From: DTKD01 sp050948905
Lineage (GTDB): Bacteria; Armatimonadota; UBA5829
Length of the DNA: 64,000 bases
Assembly (NCBI GenBank): GCA_050948905.1
Contig: JBMNES010000001.1
Span: 1,240,001-1,304,000 of the forward strand
Reading direction: 5' to 3'
The position numbers and the translations under genes are program-made. Position 1 is the first letter of the stretch. The number at the start of each line of letters is the position of its first letter. Below the pieces are notes generated by a model, which saw nothing but the letters and a program-made list of their open reading frames with translations, had not been told where the DNA came from and did not search any database. Shown piece by piece: positions 26,970 through 35,580 of the stretch.

Positions 26970-27047
26970 TGACTAGGAAGCATAACGTTATAATCTGGGT
27001 ATAAGGTAGCCGTCTACGTCTAGCTAACAGGCTGACACATCTCAGCC
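26970..27047 (+). promoter_or_regulatory. Promoter-like region and leader hairpin of 27081 gene
   Basis: A perfect TATAAT lies at 26990-26995; the nearest -35-like TTGACT (26970) is only 14 bases away, so the -35 is uncertain. The leader contains a hairpin GGCTGA-cacatc-TCAGCC (27030-27047). I looked for a riboswitch here and found none of the known conserved cores. Confidence 0.4.
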
Positions 27048-27080
27048 ATATTCTTGTCTGACGTTAGGGAGGGTTCACTC

Positions 27081-27767
27081 ATGAGAGGACTTTGGCTGCT
27101 ATTATGCCCACTACTAATTGCTGCCGCCTGCTTGCCGGCGCTCGCCACTATTCCAAGCTACAGAGGTTATACGGGACTTATGGTGGTGCCGACCGGCGAT
27201 GCGCTGGGCAAAGGCGATTGGAACGCCGGCTTTTTCTTTGAGGATGTCGCCGGCACCACAGTTAATGACGTCGTGGTCAACTACGGCATCGCTCAGGGGT
27301 TCGAGGTGGGTGTGGATGTTTTCAGGCTCAATGAAGACTCCGAACGCCACACTTTGCTGAACGCGAAGTATCGGTTTATGCCGGAGACTATCAACACCCC
27401 GGCCATTGCTGCCGGAATCGCCGATATCACCAACGATATCAAGACCACTGTCTACGCGGTCGCAAGCAAGTCGCTCGGATGTAATTACAGGACCTGGAAA
27501 GGAGAGGCGATTACTCCGCGGGTCCACGTCGGCTTCGGAGGCGGGAGGCTGAGCGGACTATTCGCAGGGGCATCCGCATACATCAGCAACCGCGTTCAAG
27601 TGACCGCCGAATGGGACTCCGAGAACGTAAATGTCGGGGTGCGATTTAGAGTTACACCCTCATTTACCGTGCATGCAGGAGGGTTCAACCTCACAGATCG
27701 CGAGGACGACCCATTCTCCACAGGAGCCAGCTTCGGGGTCGGCGCGAGCTTCAATATGGTCTATTGA
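27081..27767 (+). CDS. Outer-membrane beta-barrel-like secreted protein
   Basis: GGGAGGG precedes the ATG. The 228-residue protein has a signal peptide ending LPALA and a mature part of repeated amphipathic strands: YRGYTGLMVVPTGDALGKGD, WNAGFFFEDV, FEVGVDVFRL, VRFRVTPSFTVHAGGF, ending with an aromatic residue (FNMVY) as in barrels inserted by BamA. The beginning resembles the 11691 protein. Its job (porin, adhesin, structural) is unknown. Confidence 0.65.
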   Translation: MRGLWLLLCPLLIAAACLPALATIPSYRGYTGLMVVPTGDALGKGDWNAGFFFEDVAGTTVNDVVVNYGIAQGFEVGVDVFRLNEDSERHTLLNAKYRFMPETINTPAIAAGIADITNDIKTTVYAVASKSLGCNYRTWKGEAITPRVHVGFGGGRLSGLFAGASAYISNRVQVTAEWDSENVNVGVRFRVTPSFTVHAGGFNLTDREDDPFSTGASFGVGASFNMVY

Positions 27768-27795
27768 TATTCTGCAGCGTGACTCATTGCAATAG

Positions 27796-27826
27796 TAAAA
27801 GGGGAGGGCATTTTCGCTCCTCCCCT
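27796..27826 (-). terminator. Terminator of the 27853-28956 gene
   Basis: Read on the minus strand, AGGGGAGG and CCTCCCCT form an 8-bp stem followed by TTTTA. It lies between two convergent genes and may serve both. Confidence 0.7.
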
Positions 27827-27852
27827 GATGGTTCTGCAGTCTTTGCCGTAGA

Positions 27853-28956
27853 CTATGGGCCGCAGAGCGTGCAACGCGATATTCGAGCGATTCTGACCTG
27901 GTTGTTCTTTATCGTGTTGGCTGCAAACTCCTTTACCTGGCAATCAAGCCCACGTTCCAATTCCACCTGGGACAGAGCTATCTCGTCCATATAATGCTGA
28001 ACTAGCTGGGTCTTATATTCTTCGTCGAAGGCCTTGCTTGCAGCAGGGACGTTGCAGATGTCGAAGCCTACCGTGCCGAGATTGGGCGCGCAAGCCTGCA
28101 CTTCCAGACAGTATTTGGTCCTCAGCCACTTCTGCGCTTTCGCGACTATATCCCTCGAGTCCGCCACCGAGTTGATAGCGAAGTCCTGCAGATTAGTCGT
28201 CCCCAACCTGGTCGATGCGGCGTTAGATATGGTCAATATCTGCAGGTTTAACTGGATCATTGACTGCAGATATGCCTTATCTGCTTCTACATCGCAAAGC
28301 TGGTTCAGGCAGTCTATTGCCTGCTGGGCGCAAGCGCCTACCGACGCGATAGGCGCCAGCGTGCAGGCTCCTGCGCCAGGGCCTGCCGGAACGGTGGTTG
28401 TGGTGATAACACAATTAGACGGGCACTCCGGTCGCACACACCCCTCTTCGTTAGGCTGAAGTTTTGGGCAGGGGCACTGAGCCGGTGGAGTGCAACTGAC
28501 AATCGAGCTGGGGCAACACGTGACCGGCGGCGGACACGGCGGCGCGCACGGATCGCTGGGCCCTGCTCCGGGTGGAATAGCTGGCACACAGGGTGTGTTG
28601 CTGGTTATTGTCAGGGTCGAGCTTGGGCCTGGGATGTAGCTCATACCTTCTCCCATCGCCGGGCAAACCGGCCCGGCTCCTGTCGCTGCAGAGGGCGGTA
28701 TGATGCTGCCGGCGGCGCTTACATTAGCCTTTGGGTATTTATAAAGCATACCGTTTTGTAACACATACACATACTCAGCATCCACAGCGATGGCGATGTC
28801 GCCAGAATTAGCGGACTTGGCAGATTCGATCTTCTGATTTGCATCCGGTGGCGCGGCCTGGCCGGAAAGTGTGGTTTCTGGGCTGGACTGTGCAGCATAA
28901 GCGCCGATGCTCAACACGACCAACACGGCGCAAAGACAGAACAGTTGGCGTCTCAT
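27853..28956 (-). CDS. Secreted Cys/Pro-rich protein with ferritin-like (DUF4142-type) C-terminus
   Basis: AAGGAGGAG precedes the ATG. The 367-residue product has a signal peptide ending GAYA-AQ, a variable region with a YVLQNGMLYKYP beta hairpin, a Pro- and Cys-rich middle (about residues 105-190, with CPPP-type runs), and a helical C-terminus of about 170 residues. That part has ALDELALSQ-like helices (MDEIALSQVELERG and VKEFAANTIKNNQVRI) typical of DUF4142/ferritin-like proteins. The numerous Cys imply disulfides or surface attachment. Exact family assignment and role are uncertain. Confidence 0.6.
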   Translation of the reverse strand: MRRQLFCLCAVLVVLSIGAYAAQSSPETTLSGQAAPPDANQKIESAKSANSGDIAIAVDAEYVYVLQNGMLYKYPKANVSAAGSIIPPSAATGAGPVCPAMGEGMSYIPGPSSTLTITSNTPCVPAIPPGAGPSDPCAPPCPPPVTCCPSSIVSCTPPAQCPCPKLQPNEEGCVRPECPSNCVITTTTVPAGPGAGACTLAPIASVGACAQQAIDCLNQLCDVEADKAYLQSMIQLNLQILTISNAASTRLGTTNLQDFAINSVADSRDIVAKAQKWLRTKYCLEVQACAPNLGTVGFDICNVPAASKAFDEEYKTQLVQHYMDEIALSQVELERGLDCQVKEFAANTIKNNQVRIARISRCTLCGP

Positions 28957-29149
28957 CAGAATCTCCTCCTTAGAACTGGACGTTTTGTCAACAGGTGTCT
29001 TTTACCCGTAAACCACACAATTGGCTTGCCGATAGCCTGGTTATTTGTATATCTTATGTCTGTTTGGATTAAGTGGCTGAATATATGTGAACGGCTCAGT
29101 ATATTAAAGCGGGTTTGTCGGATTCACTTGACCTGAGCATGCACCCAAT

Positions 29150-29287
29150 TATGTCATCCTGCGCGAAGTCGCAGGATCTCGTCCCTTCTGTGCTTCACCG
29201 TGGATTGGCGACTACGCGCGGAACGACGAGGGGTGGTAGCACGGAATGACCAGAAATAGATAGGTGGTGATCTCCGAATCACCACCT
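29150..29287 (+). repeat. GTCATCC hairpin and CTCCGA hairpin
   Basis: ATCCTGCG-cgaagt-CGCAGGAT (29156-29177) and AGGTGGTGAT-CTCCGA-ATCACCACCT (29262-29287) occupy the gap between the ferritin-like and creatininase genes. The second stem is perfect. I see no reading frame in 28957-29306. Confidence 0.75.
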
Positions 29288-29306
29288 GTACACCATGACC
29301 CAAGCC

Positions 29307-30095
29307 TCAATGGCCCTGATCCAACTCTTTGACGAGCGCCGATAGACTGGCTACGCACTCGTCGCAGATCTGCTTGCCAAACTCCGCGCTGGCGCCGTGA
29401 TAATCGCCGAATACGCCGACTTTAATCGCCGGGTTTTGGCCGATTCTTGCCACCTCGAATCTGCTGCCTGTGCGCGAGGTTTTCTCCGCGTAGGCGTCCT
29501 GATCCTCCCTGGCTTTCTCCAATTCGTCAGGCTTATCAAGCTCCGCCTGATCCATCTTCACCAGTTCAGGTTTCCAGTATAGCATCATCGAGGTTTCGTA
29601 CTTCCCGGCGTGATAATCGTGATCATCAAACGACTTCATGTAAGTCTCGGAAAGCTCCCAGAACGGCACCAGATGCACCGAAAGCCCCTCAACTTCCGGT
29701 CGCAGTCGCTGGAAATAATCGGTCGCATCGCGCGCCGCCGCTATACTCTCCGTGCCACCGTGGCCCAGCAGGATTATGATATTTCGAAACCCCTGCATCT
29801 GCAGGCTCTGCATTATTTCCGTGAGCAGCAGCGCGAAAACCGGCGGGCTGATGTTTATGGTGCCCGGCAGCATTCCGCCCGAGAAATTGTAATGCACCGT
29901 CGGCGCCACGAAGCAGCCCGTGGCCTCGGATGTCCTGGTGGCGATCTGCTGGGCGTTGTGAATATCGACACTCAACGGCAAATGATAGCCGTGCTGTTCG
30001 ACTATCCCCACCGGCAGAATCACCGTCCGAGTCTGCTCCAACCCCGCTCTCACCTCTTTAACAGTCATATCGTACATTATGCGCGCTTGTGTCAT
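29307..30095 (-). CDS. Creatininase-family amidohydrolase
   Basis: AGAGGA precedes the ATG. The 262-residue protein has the creatininase metal site: LPVGIVEQHGYHLPLSVDIHNA (Glu, His, Asp ligands), VHYNFSGGMLPGTI, and the LLGHGGTES loop. Members include creatinine amidohydrolase, FAPy deformylases and the mycofactocin peptidase MftE. No mycofactocin or creatine genes are nearby, so the substrate is open. It is a single gene surrounded by repeats. Confidence 0.9.
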   Translation of the reverse strand: MTQARIMYDMTVKEVRAGLEQTRTVILPVGIVEQHGYHLPLSVDIHNAQQIATRTSEATGCFVAPTVHYNFSGGMLPGTINISPPVFALLLTEIMQSLQMQGFRNIIILLGHGGTESIAAARDATDYFQRLRPEVEGLSVHLVPFWELSETYMKSFDDHDYHAGKYETSMMLYWKPELVKMDQAELDKPDELEKAREDQDAYAEKTSRTGSRFEVARIGQNPAIKVGVFGDYHGASAEFGKQICDECVASLSALVKELDQGH

Positions 30096-30140
30096 CGTAT
30101 GTCCTCTTTAGGAAAGTTGGTTTAGTATAGCATGGAAGGT

Positions 30141-30620
30141 GGTTGACGGTTACCGGTTGAAGGTTGTTGGTTGTCGGTTGCAACCCTCTCGTCATTTCGA
30201 GCGAAGCGAGAAATCTGCTTTTTCGATGTCCGAAGTCAGACGTTCGCGGTTCGACACTCAAACCCCCAATTGAAACGTAGTGTCCGATCTCCGTCTCGGA
30301 CAATCCCTTCACTGAACACGATTTGGCCGGGACAGAGACACGGCCTCTACACTTCGACGTCCGAAGCCAGACGTTCGCGGTTCGACTCTCAAACCCCACA
30401 AATAAAACTAACCATAACCAATGCCAACCTCCAATTTCCAACTTCTAACTTCCAAAACGTAGTGTCCGATCTCCGTCTCGGACAATCCCTTCACCGAACA
30501 CGATTTGGCCGGGACAGAGACACGGCCACTACATTTTCGACGTCCGAGGTCAAGCGTTCGATGTCGGGCATTTTATATCCTGACATTGCATTATAATTTT
30601 CTGACTTTCGCTCTTTTCGC
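30141..30620 (+). repeat. Composite repeat block, left flank of terminase genes
   Basis: Six heptamers (30141-30182) are followed by a GTCATTTCGA element (30190-30255) and two copies of a 75-bp element that begins ACGTAGTGTCCGATCTCC and continues with GGACAATCCCTTCAC and GGCCGGGACAGAGACACGGCC (30273-30345 and 30457-30535). Each copy ends in GTTCGCGGTTCGA-like tails. The whole 650-bp gap between the creatininase and terminase genes is repeat-derived apart from the last 100 bp. The same order, reversed, lies at 32460-32749. Confidence 0.85.
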
Positions 30621-30749
30621 GCTTTCGCGTTTCTACCTTCCCCAACAATGAACAATCCTTCACCAACATATCACCTCTCGTTCGCCGCGACACGCCCTTG
30701 TTGTGGCCTTGTAATTATGTAAGCGACAGTTTTCCTGTAAGGAGGGTTA

Positions 30750-31112
30750 ATGAGGGCTAAACAGCGGGATGCAATCGAATTGCTTTTGTGCCACCCGGAT
30801 ACGGTGGTGGCTGAGATGATCGGGGTACGGCTTTCGACCCTTAGAAACTGGATGAAATCGGCACGGTTCGCAAAAGCGCTGCGGGATCGTGAGTGTGAAC
30901 AGGAAATCGGGGCGCGGAGGATCGCTCGACAGGCGGTGGTGAACTCGGCTGCAAGACTCTGCCAGCTTGCAGCTAATCCGGATAAACCTGATACCAAGAT
31001 CCTCGTCGATGTGCTCAAAGTCAGCGGGGTATTCGATGTTGAGGGCGAGGATCCGGGCGTGGCGTTGGCAGAGGTGGTCAGGGCGGTCAAACTGGAGAGC
31101 GGCGATGAGTGA
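30750..31112 (+). CDS. Terminase small subunit-like DNA-binding protein
   Basis: AAGGAGGG precedes the ATG. The 120-residue protein has an N-terminal helix-turn-helix (about residues 15-40, VVAEMIGVRLSTLRNWMKS) and a C-terminal helical oligomerisation part, the layout of phage small terminases. It sits directly before the large subunit and overlaps it by 8 bp. Its job would be recognition of the packaging site on concatemeric DNA. Confidence 0.75.
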   Translation: MRAKQRDAIELLLCHPDTVVAEMIGVRLSTLRNWMKSARFAKALRDRECEQEIGARRIARQAVVNSAARLCQLAANPDKPDTKILVDVLKVSGVFDVEGEDPGVALAEVVRAVKLESGDE

Positions 31113-32406
31113 CGCACCTGCGCGGCTGATGCTGGCTGATCATCTGTGGAGATGGAGGCCACATAAGACACAGAGGCAGTGGCTGCTGGCGGATGCGAGA
31201 GTGAAAGTAGCATCTTGTGGGCGTCGCTGGGGAAAAACCGAGGCCGCTGCAGTAGATGCAGCCAGCCTTGCTGTTTTGCAGCCCGGCTCCAAGCAGATGA
31301 TAGTCTCCCCCACCTACGACCAGTCCAGGCTTATATTCGACCAAATTGAGCGACTGCTTACAAGTTCGCGTCTGACTCGCCCGTTCACTAAAATCACCCG
31401 CACCCCATATCCCCGCCTGAATATTGGTCACAGCCTGATAATGGCGCGCACAGCCGACGATGACGGTCGCAACCTGCGCGGCCACTCGGCTGACAGGGTC
31501 ATAGTGGACGAGGCCGCGTTTGTGCGGGATTCCGTGATAACCGAGGTCATATCACCTATGCTGGCGGATAGAAACGGGCAGTTGGTGATGATCAGCACAC
31601 CGTTTGGCAAGAATCATTTCTATCGCGCATTTATGAGAGGCGCACAGGCGGATGGCTCGTGCGTATCGTTTAATTTTCCATCGTGGGCAAACCCGCATAT
31701 CAGCCGCGAGTATATCGAATCCCAGCGCAACGAGATCAGCCCGCGGCAATTTTCGGTGGAATATGAAGCGCAGTTTATTGATGACGCCAACAGTATCTTC
31801 GCGTGGGAGGATATCGAGGCGGCTGTATCTGAAAGCGTCTCGACGATTACTGACGAGGTCGTGGTCGCAGGAATCGACTGGGCGCGGTATTCGGATTACA
31901 CCGCAGTGGTCGCCGTTGCGGTGAATGAACGCGGCTGTGAGGTGGTAGGTATCGACCGCTTCAATAAAATGGGATGGGACAGGCAGATCGAGCGCGTGGT
32001 GGAGTTTTTGAAGCGACACAGGACCGGTTCCGCGCTTACCGATTCGACTTCTATTGGTGATCCGTTGCTGGAACAGCTTCGCAGCAGGTTGTGGGAATCC
32101 GGCGTCGATGTGGCTATCGAGGGATATACGTTCTCGAATCATTCCAAGCGTGAACTTATAGAGCATTTGGCCCTGAAGTTCTCCCACCGGTCGATTTCCA
32201 TTCCACGACACGAGCAGCTTTTGCGGGAGCTTCAATATTATGAATACGAGTTGACCACCTCCGGCAACGTCCGAATGAACGGAAGGGCCGGAATTAACGA
32301 CGATCTGGTAATCGCTCTCGCGCTGGCGTGCCATCAGGCGAAGGGGTTCTCTTATGATACTTCCTACCTGAGCCGAGTAGGCAGGGTGGCTGCGCAGAGC
32401 TGGTGA
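31105..32406 (+). CDS. Terminase large subunit (packaging ATPase/nuclease)
   Basis: The 433-residue protein pumps DNA into empty capsids. Walker A is CGRRWGKT (residues 38-45), Walker B is VIVDEA (132-137), and the coupling motif is STPFGK (164-169). The RNase H-like nuclease follows with D258 in VAGIDWARYSDYT, D313 in LTDSTSIGDP and a third acidic site in GINDDLVIALALA. All catalytic residues expected of an active motor and nuclease are present. The start overlaps the small subunit gene by 8 bp. Confidence 0.93.
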   Translation: MSDAPARLMLADHLWRWRPHKTQRQWLLADARVKVASCGRRWGKTEAAAVDAASLAVLQPGSKQMIVSPTYDQSRLIFDQIERLLTSSRLTRPFTKITRTPYPRLNIGHSLIMARTADDDGRNLRGHSADRVIVDEAAFVRDSVITEVISPMLADRNGQLVMISTPFGKNHFYRAFMRGAQADGSCVSFNFPSWANPHISREYIESQRNEISPRQFSVEYEAQFIDDANSIFAWEDIEAAVSESVSTITDEVVVAGIDWARYSDYTAVVAVAVNERGCEVVGIDRFNKMGWDRQIERVVEFLKRHRTGSALTDSTSIGDPLLEQLRSRLWESGVDVAIEGYTFSNHSKRELIEHLALKFSHRSISIPRHEQLLRELQYYEYELTTSGNVRMNGRAGINDDLVIALALACHQAKGFSYDTSYLSRVGRVAAQSW

Positions 32407-32429
32407 GGGTAGTGGGGAAGGGAAACGCG

Positions 32430-32749
32430 AAAGCCAGAAAAGAGCGAAAACCAGAAAATGGTGATGATGAGGGCGCGGATTTGTCAGATCGAACCGCGAA
32501 CATCTGATTTCGGACATCGAAAATGTAGTGGCCGTGTCTCTGTCCCGGCCATATCGTGTTCGACGAAGGGATTGTCCGAGACGGAGATCGGACACTACGT
32601 ATTAATTGTTGGATTTGGGGGTCGAACTGCGGACGTCTGACCTCGGACATCGAAAAAGCAGATTTCTCGCTTCGCTCGAAATGACGAGGGGGCGCAACCG
32701 CCAACCGACAACCAATAACCGTCAACCGACAACCGCCAACCGTCAACCA
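32430..32749 (-). repeat. Composite repeat block, right flank of terminase genes (inverted)
   Basis: Read on the minus strand, eight heptamers (32749-32694) are followed by a GTCATTTCGA element (32690-32640) and a copy of the GTGTCCGATCTCC element (about 32625-32522), then GCGAAAG-type sequence. This mirrors the block at 30141-30620, so the two terminase genes are bracketed by inverted repeats. The heptamer array ends a few bases before GAGGTGA, the ribosome site of the portal gene. Confidence 0.85.
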
Positions 32750-32764
32750 ACCTCGAGGTGATAC

Positions 32765-33958
32765 ATGAAAATACCGTTTCTACCGCGCTTCGGTGGGCGG
32801 CGTTTGCCTCCGCTAAAGGAGACTGCATCCGCCGGGGCGTTTATCAAAGACTTCGATTTTTACAACCCGGATGATCTTATCGGCAAAAGAAGCTACTCGA
32901 TTTATGACCAGATGCAGCGTGACGCGCAGGTGCAGGCGTGTTTGACGATAAAGAAACTGGCTGTGTTGTCGCACGGCTGGGAAGTGCATCCGGCGAGCAG
33001 CGAACCACGTGATGTTGAGATAGCCGATTTCGTTCGTTTTGCTCTGGTGGATATGCGCGGGTCGATACTCAATGTGCTGTATAACGTGCTCGACGCGCTG
33101 GCCAAGGGTTTCTCCGTGCTCGAAATTAACTACCATATTTTCGAGGATGGCCCGCACAAAGGCAGGGTCGGAATCGCATCAATCAAGGCCAAAGACCCTT
33201 CGATATTCTCTTTCGATACAGATGAATTTCTTAACGTGCGATCGTTGAAGAGAACCGGTCCAGGCCCTTCGCAGCAGGTTTTGCCATCGGATAAGTTCGT
33301 GGTGTATTCGCATATGCCCAGGTATGAATCCCCCTACGGCACATCGGATTTGCGAGCTGCACATAAGCATTACTGGAGCAAGGACGTGCTGACGAGGTTT
33401 ATGAATCTGTATCTTGAAAAGCACGGCTCCCCGACTGCGAAGGGTTCCTACAAACGCGGCACACCTAAGCAGGCTCAGGAAGAGTTGCTGCGGGTGTTGG
33501 ATAAGATTCAGCAGCAGACCGCGATAGTGATCCCGGACGATGTTAAGGTCGAGCTATTGGAGGCCGGAAGAAGCGGGGAAGCGGGCTATTTACAGGCCAT
33601 CGAGTGGCACGACAAGCAAATATCCCGCGCCATACTCTGCCAGACTCTGATGACCGATGAAGGAGTTCGGGTAGGCAGTTACGCGCTGGCCAAGGTGCAT
33701 TTGGACGTGTTGAAGATGTGCCTGCACAAGCTCAAACGCGACCTCGAAGAAGCGGTGATGCGGGAGCAGGTTATTAAGCGACTGGTGGATTTCAATTTCT
33801 CAGCTAAGTCATATCCCACATTCAGTCTCGGCCCGCTGGAGGATGCGGACGTCGCGCAACTTACGGAGGTGATCGGTAAGCTGGTGGATGGGCAGGTTAT
33901 TAAGCCGGACGAGGAGTGGATAAGGGGCTATCTCGGCCTGCCGACGGGGAAGAAGTAA
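32765..33958 (+). CDS. Portal protein, DUF935 (Mu gp29-type)
   Basis: GAGGTGA precedes the ATG. The 397-residue protein matches the DUF935 portal family: LLYNVLDAL-like helices (ILNVLYNVLDALAKGFSVLEI), the clip-region stretch YESPYGTSDLRAAHKHYWSKD, and the long wing and barrel helices near KQISRAILCQTLMT. Twelve copies would form the DNA gate at one capsid vertex. Mu portals are longer (about 510), so this is a compact form, with no obvious truncation of the core. Confidence 0.85.
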   Translation: MKIPFLPRFGGRRLPPLKETASAGAFIKDFDFYNPDDLIGKRSYSIYDQMQRDAQVQACLTIKKLAVLSHGWEVHPASSEPRDVEIADFVRFALVDMRGSILNVLYNVLDALAKGFSVLEINYHIFEDGPHKGRVGIASIKAKDPSIFSFDTDEFLNVRSLKRTGPGPSQQVLPSDKFVVYSHMPRYESPYGTSDLRAAHKHYWSKDVLTRFMNLYLEKHGSPTAKGSYKRGTPKQAQEELLRVLDKIQQQTAIVIPDDVKVELLEAGRSGEAGYLQAIEWHDKQISRAILCQTLMTDEGVRVGSYALAKVHLDVLKMCLHKLKRDLEEAVMREQVIKRLVDFNFSAKSYPTFSLGPLEDADVAQLTEVIGKLVDGQVIKPDEEWIRGYLGLPTGKK

Positions 33959-34364
33959 ACGCGAAAAAACGAAAGGAGCGAAATCCAGAAAATAATGAAA
34001 TATATGGCGGTATGGCCGCGTGAGTTGCCTGGTCGAATCACGAACACCTGACTTCGGACATCAAAAATGTAGTGGCCGTGTCTCCGTCCCGGCCATTTTT
34101 TGACATAGGGGTGGCGATTCGGAGATCACCACCCATCTATTGTCGAACTGCGAACGTCTGACCTCGGACATCAAAAATGTAGTGGCCGTGCCTCTGTCCC
34201 GGCCACATGGTGTTCGGCGAAGGGATTGTCCGAGACAGAGATCGGACACTACGTTTCATTTGTTGGGCTTGAGCAAAAACGTGCCGAGTCGGAGATTGCC
34301 ACTTATCTAGTTACCATAACCGACAACCGAAAACCATAAACCACCAACCGACAACCAACAACCA
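33959..34364 (-). repeat. Repeat block between portal and protease genes
   Basis: Minus-strand copies include GGCCGGGACGGAGACACGGCC-type stems (34066-34096 and 34178-34206), a CTCCGA hairpin GGGTGGCGAT/ATCACCACCC (34109-34134), a GTGTCCGATCTC element to about 34255, a degenerate CTCCGA copy near 34290 and seven heptamers (34316-34364). The array touches AAAGGAG, the ribosome site of the protease gene. There is no reading frame in the block. Confidence 0.85.
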
Positions 34365-34379
34365 AAAAAGGAGACCTAT

Positions 34380-35093
34380 ATGATCGAACGTGAAGCAAAA
34401 TTATTTGAGGCCGGGAGTTATCCTGACCGTGGGATCGAGATTACAGAGGAGGATCTCGATCGGATTATCGCAAATACGACGGATGCGCCGCTGCGTATCG
34501 AGCATTCCGCGACACCATTCGACGGCGCTTTGGGAGTGCTGAGAAGCGTCTATCGCAAAGGCAGGGAGCTATTCGGCAAGCTGTGTTTTACTAAGGCAGC
34601 CTGGGAACTCGTCAAGGCCGCTAATGCTAAGAGGCTGTCTGTGGCTATTCTTAAGGACAAAAGCGGCATATCGGAGGTTTCGCTGGTCAGGGAACCGAGA
34701 ATAGCCGATGCAACAGTCTTCGGCGACTCCGAAGCGTTTCGGCTTGATACAGAATTGAGTGCGGATTTCAGCAGAGTCGATGAGGCTCTGCGACGTGAAT
34801 TGGCCGAAAAGGATGCTCAGATCCTCGTAGACCAGCTTAAACGCGACGGCAAAATAGCGCCGGCAGCGGAGGTTTTCGCCAAAGCTATTCTGCGGTCGGA
34901 GGATAGCAGCACCATCACCTTCGCCGAACGGCCGACCCCGATCTCGACGGTGTTCAAGTGGTTTTTGGAATCGCAGCCGAAGGTCATCGAGTTCTCTGAG
35001 CTAGCACCCGCCGATAGCGAGATTGAGGAGCCGGAACTGTTTACCAAACTCGGCGTCAGCAGCAATCTGGTGGAGAAGTACAGGAACAGATAG
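34380..35093 (+). CDS. Mu-type head maturation protease/scaffold (gpI-like)
   Basis: AAAGGAG precedes the ATG. In the 237-residue protein, residues 1-125 look like a prohead protease: RGIEITEEDLDRI, the His-containing RIEHSATPFDGALGVL, and a Ser-Val strand in AKRLSVAILKDKSGISEVSLV. The remaining helical part, acidic and Glu/Lys-rich, is suited to scaffolding. Mu encodes protease and scaffold from the same gene in the same position, between portal and capsid genes. Assignment of the catalytic His and Ser is inference. Confidence 0.7.
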   Translation: MIEREAKLFEAGSYPDRGIEITEEDLDRIIANTTDAPLRIEHSATPFDGALGVLRSVYRKGRELFGKLCFTKAAWELVKAANAKRLSVAILKDKSGISEVSLVREPRIADATVFGDSEAFRLDTELSADFSRVDEALRRELAEKDAQILVDQLKRDGKIAPAAEVFAKAILRSEDSSTITFAERPTPISTVFKWFLESQPKVIEFSELAPADSEIEEPELFTKLGVSSNLVEKYRNR

Positions 35094-35094
35094 G

Positions 35095-35478
35095 TCAGCG
35101 ACGAAATAATCTCGTCGATCCTATGTAGTATCCCAAAGGCAGCATCAAAGGGGACACTGCGGTCAACAATGCCAGGTCTCGGCTGGCGCCGAATACTGTG
35201 CGAAGGGCAAAGGCGAACACAAAGATGCACACGCCAGCCGCTGTAAAGGCGATTAATAACACACGGCGCGCGCGAACGGTGAGAACAGAGGTGGCTAATC
35301 CCCACAGGAGCCCGGTCACCAGCGACACCGTGAACAGGGTCATAGCGCGGCTCTGACCGGCGGCCCATTTTACAGCAAGCCCGCAGATCACAACGACTAA
35401 AATCAGCTTGCCAATGCACCCCGCCATACGACGGTGGCTGAGGTTTTCTATCTCGCTGCGTATGCGGTCGCCGTGCAT
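35095..35478 (-). CDS. Small four-helix membrane protein on the opposite strand
   Basis: CAGGAGGG lies five bases before the ATG on the minus strand. The 127-residue product has a basic N-terminal head (MHGDRIRSEIENLSHRR) and four hydrophobic helices, with charged residues between them (VRARR, STRLFRR at the end). It stands back-to-back with the structural genes, starting 102 bp from the decoration gene. Independently transcribed inserts of this kind in phage genomes are often lysogenic cargo (morons). I recognise no family. Confidence 0.65.
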   Translation of the reverse strand: MHGDRIRSEIENLSHRRMAGCIGKLILVVVICGLAVKWAAGQSRAMTLFTVSLVTGLLWGLATSVLTVRARRVLLIAFTAAGVCIFVFAFALRTVFGASRDLALLTAVSPLMLPLGYYIGSTRLFRR

Positions 35479-35580
35479 AGTTCCCTCCTGAAAAGGATAT
35501 TCCGAACGATCATCGGATACTACTCTATTCCCTGCCACCAGGCAAAAACCCTAACCCCTTATTATTTGAAAGGAGACATA

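Noticed and set aside
26990..27080. Possible riboswitch upstream of the 27081 gene
   Set aside because: Only a six-base hairpin is present; no conserved core of GEMM, cobalamin or other classes.
30240..30400. GTTCGCGGTTCGA sequences resembling a tRNA T-arm
   Set aside because: They recur as tails of dispersed repeats and have no acceptor, D-arm or anticodon partner.
31552..32595. A 347-residue minus-strand frame over the large terminase
   Set aside because: Terminase motifs on the plus strand are unambiguous, and the antisense frame runs into repeats.
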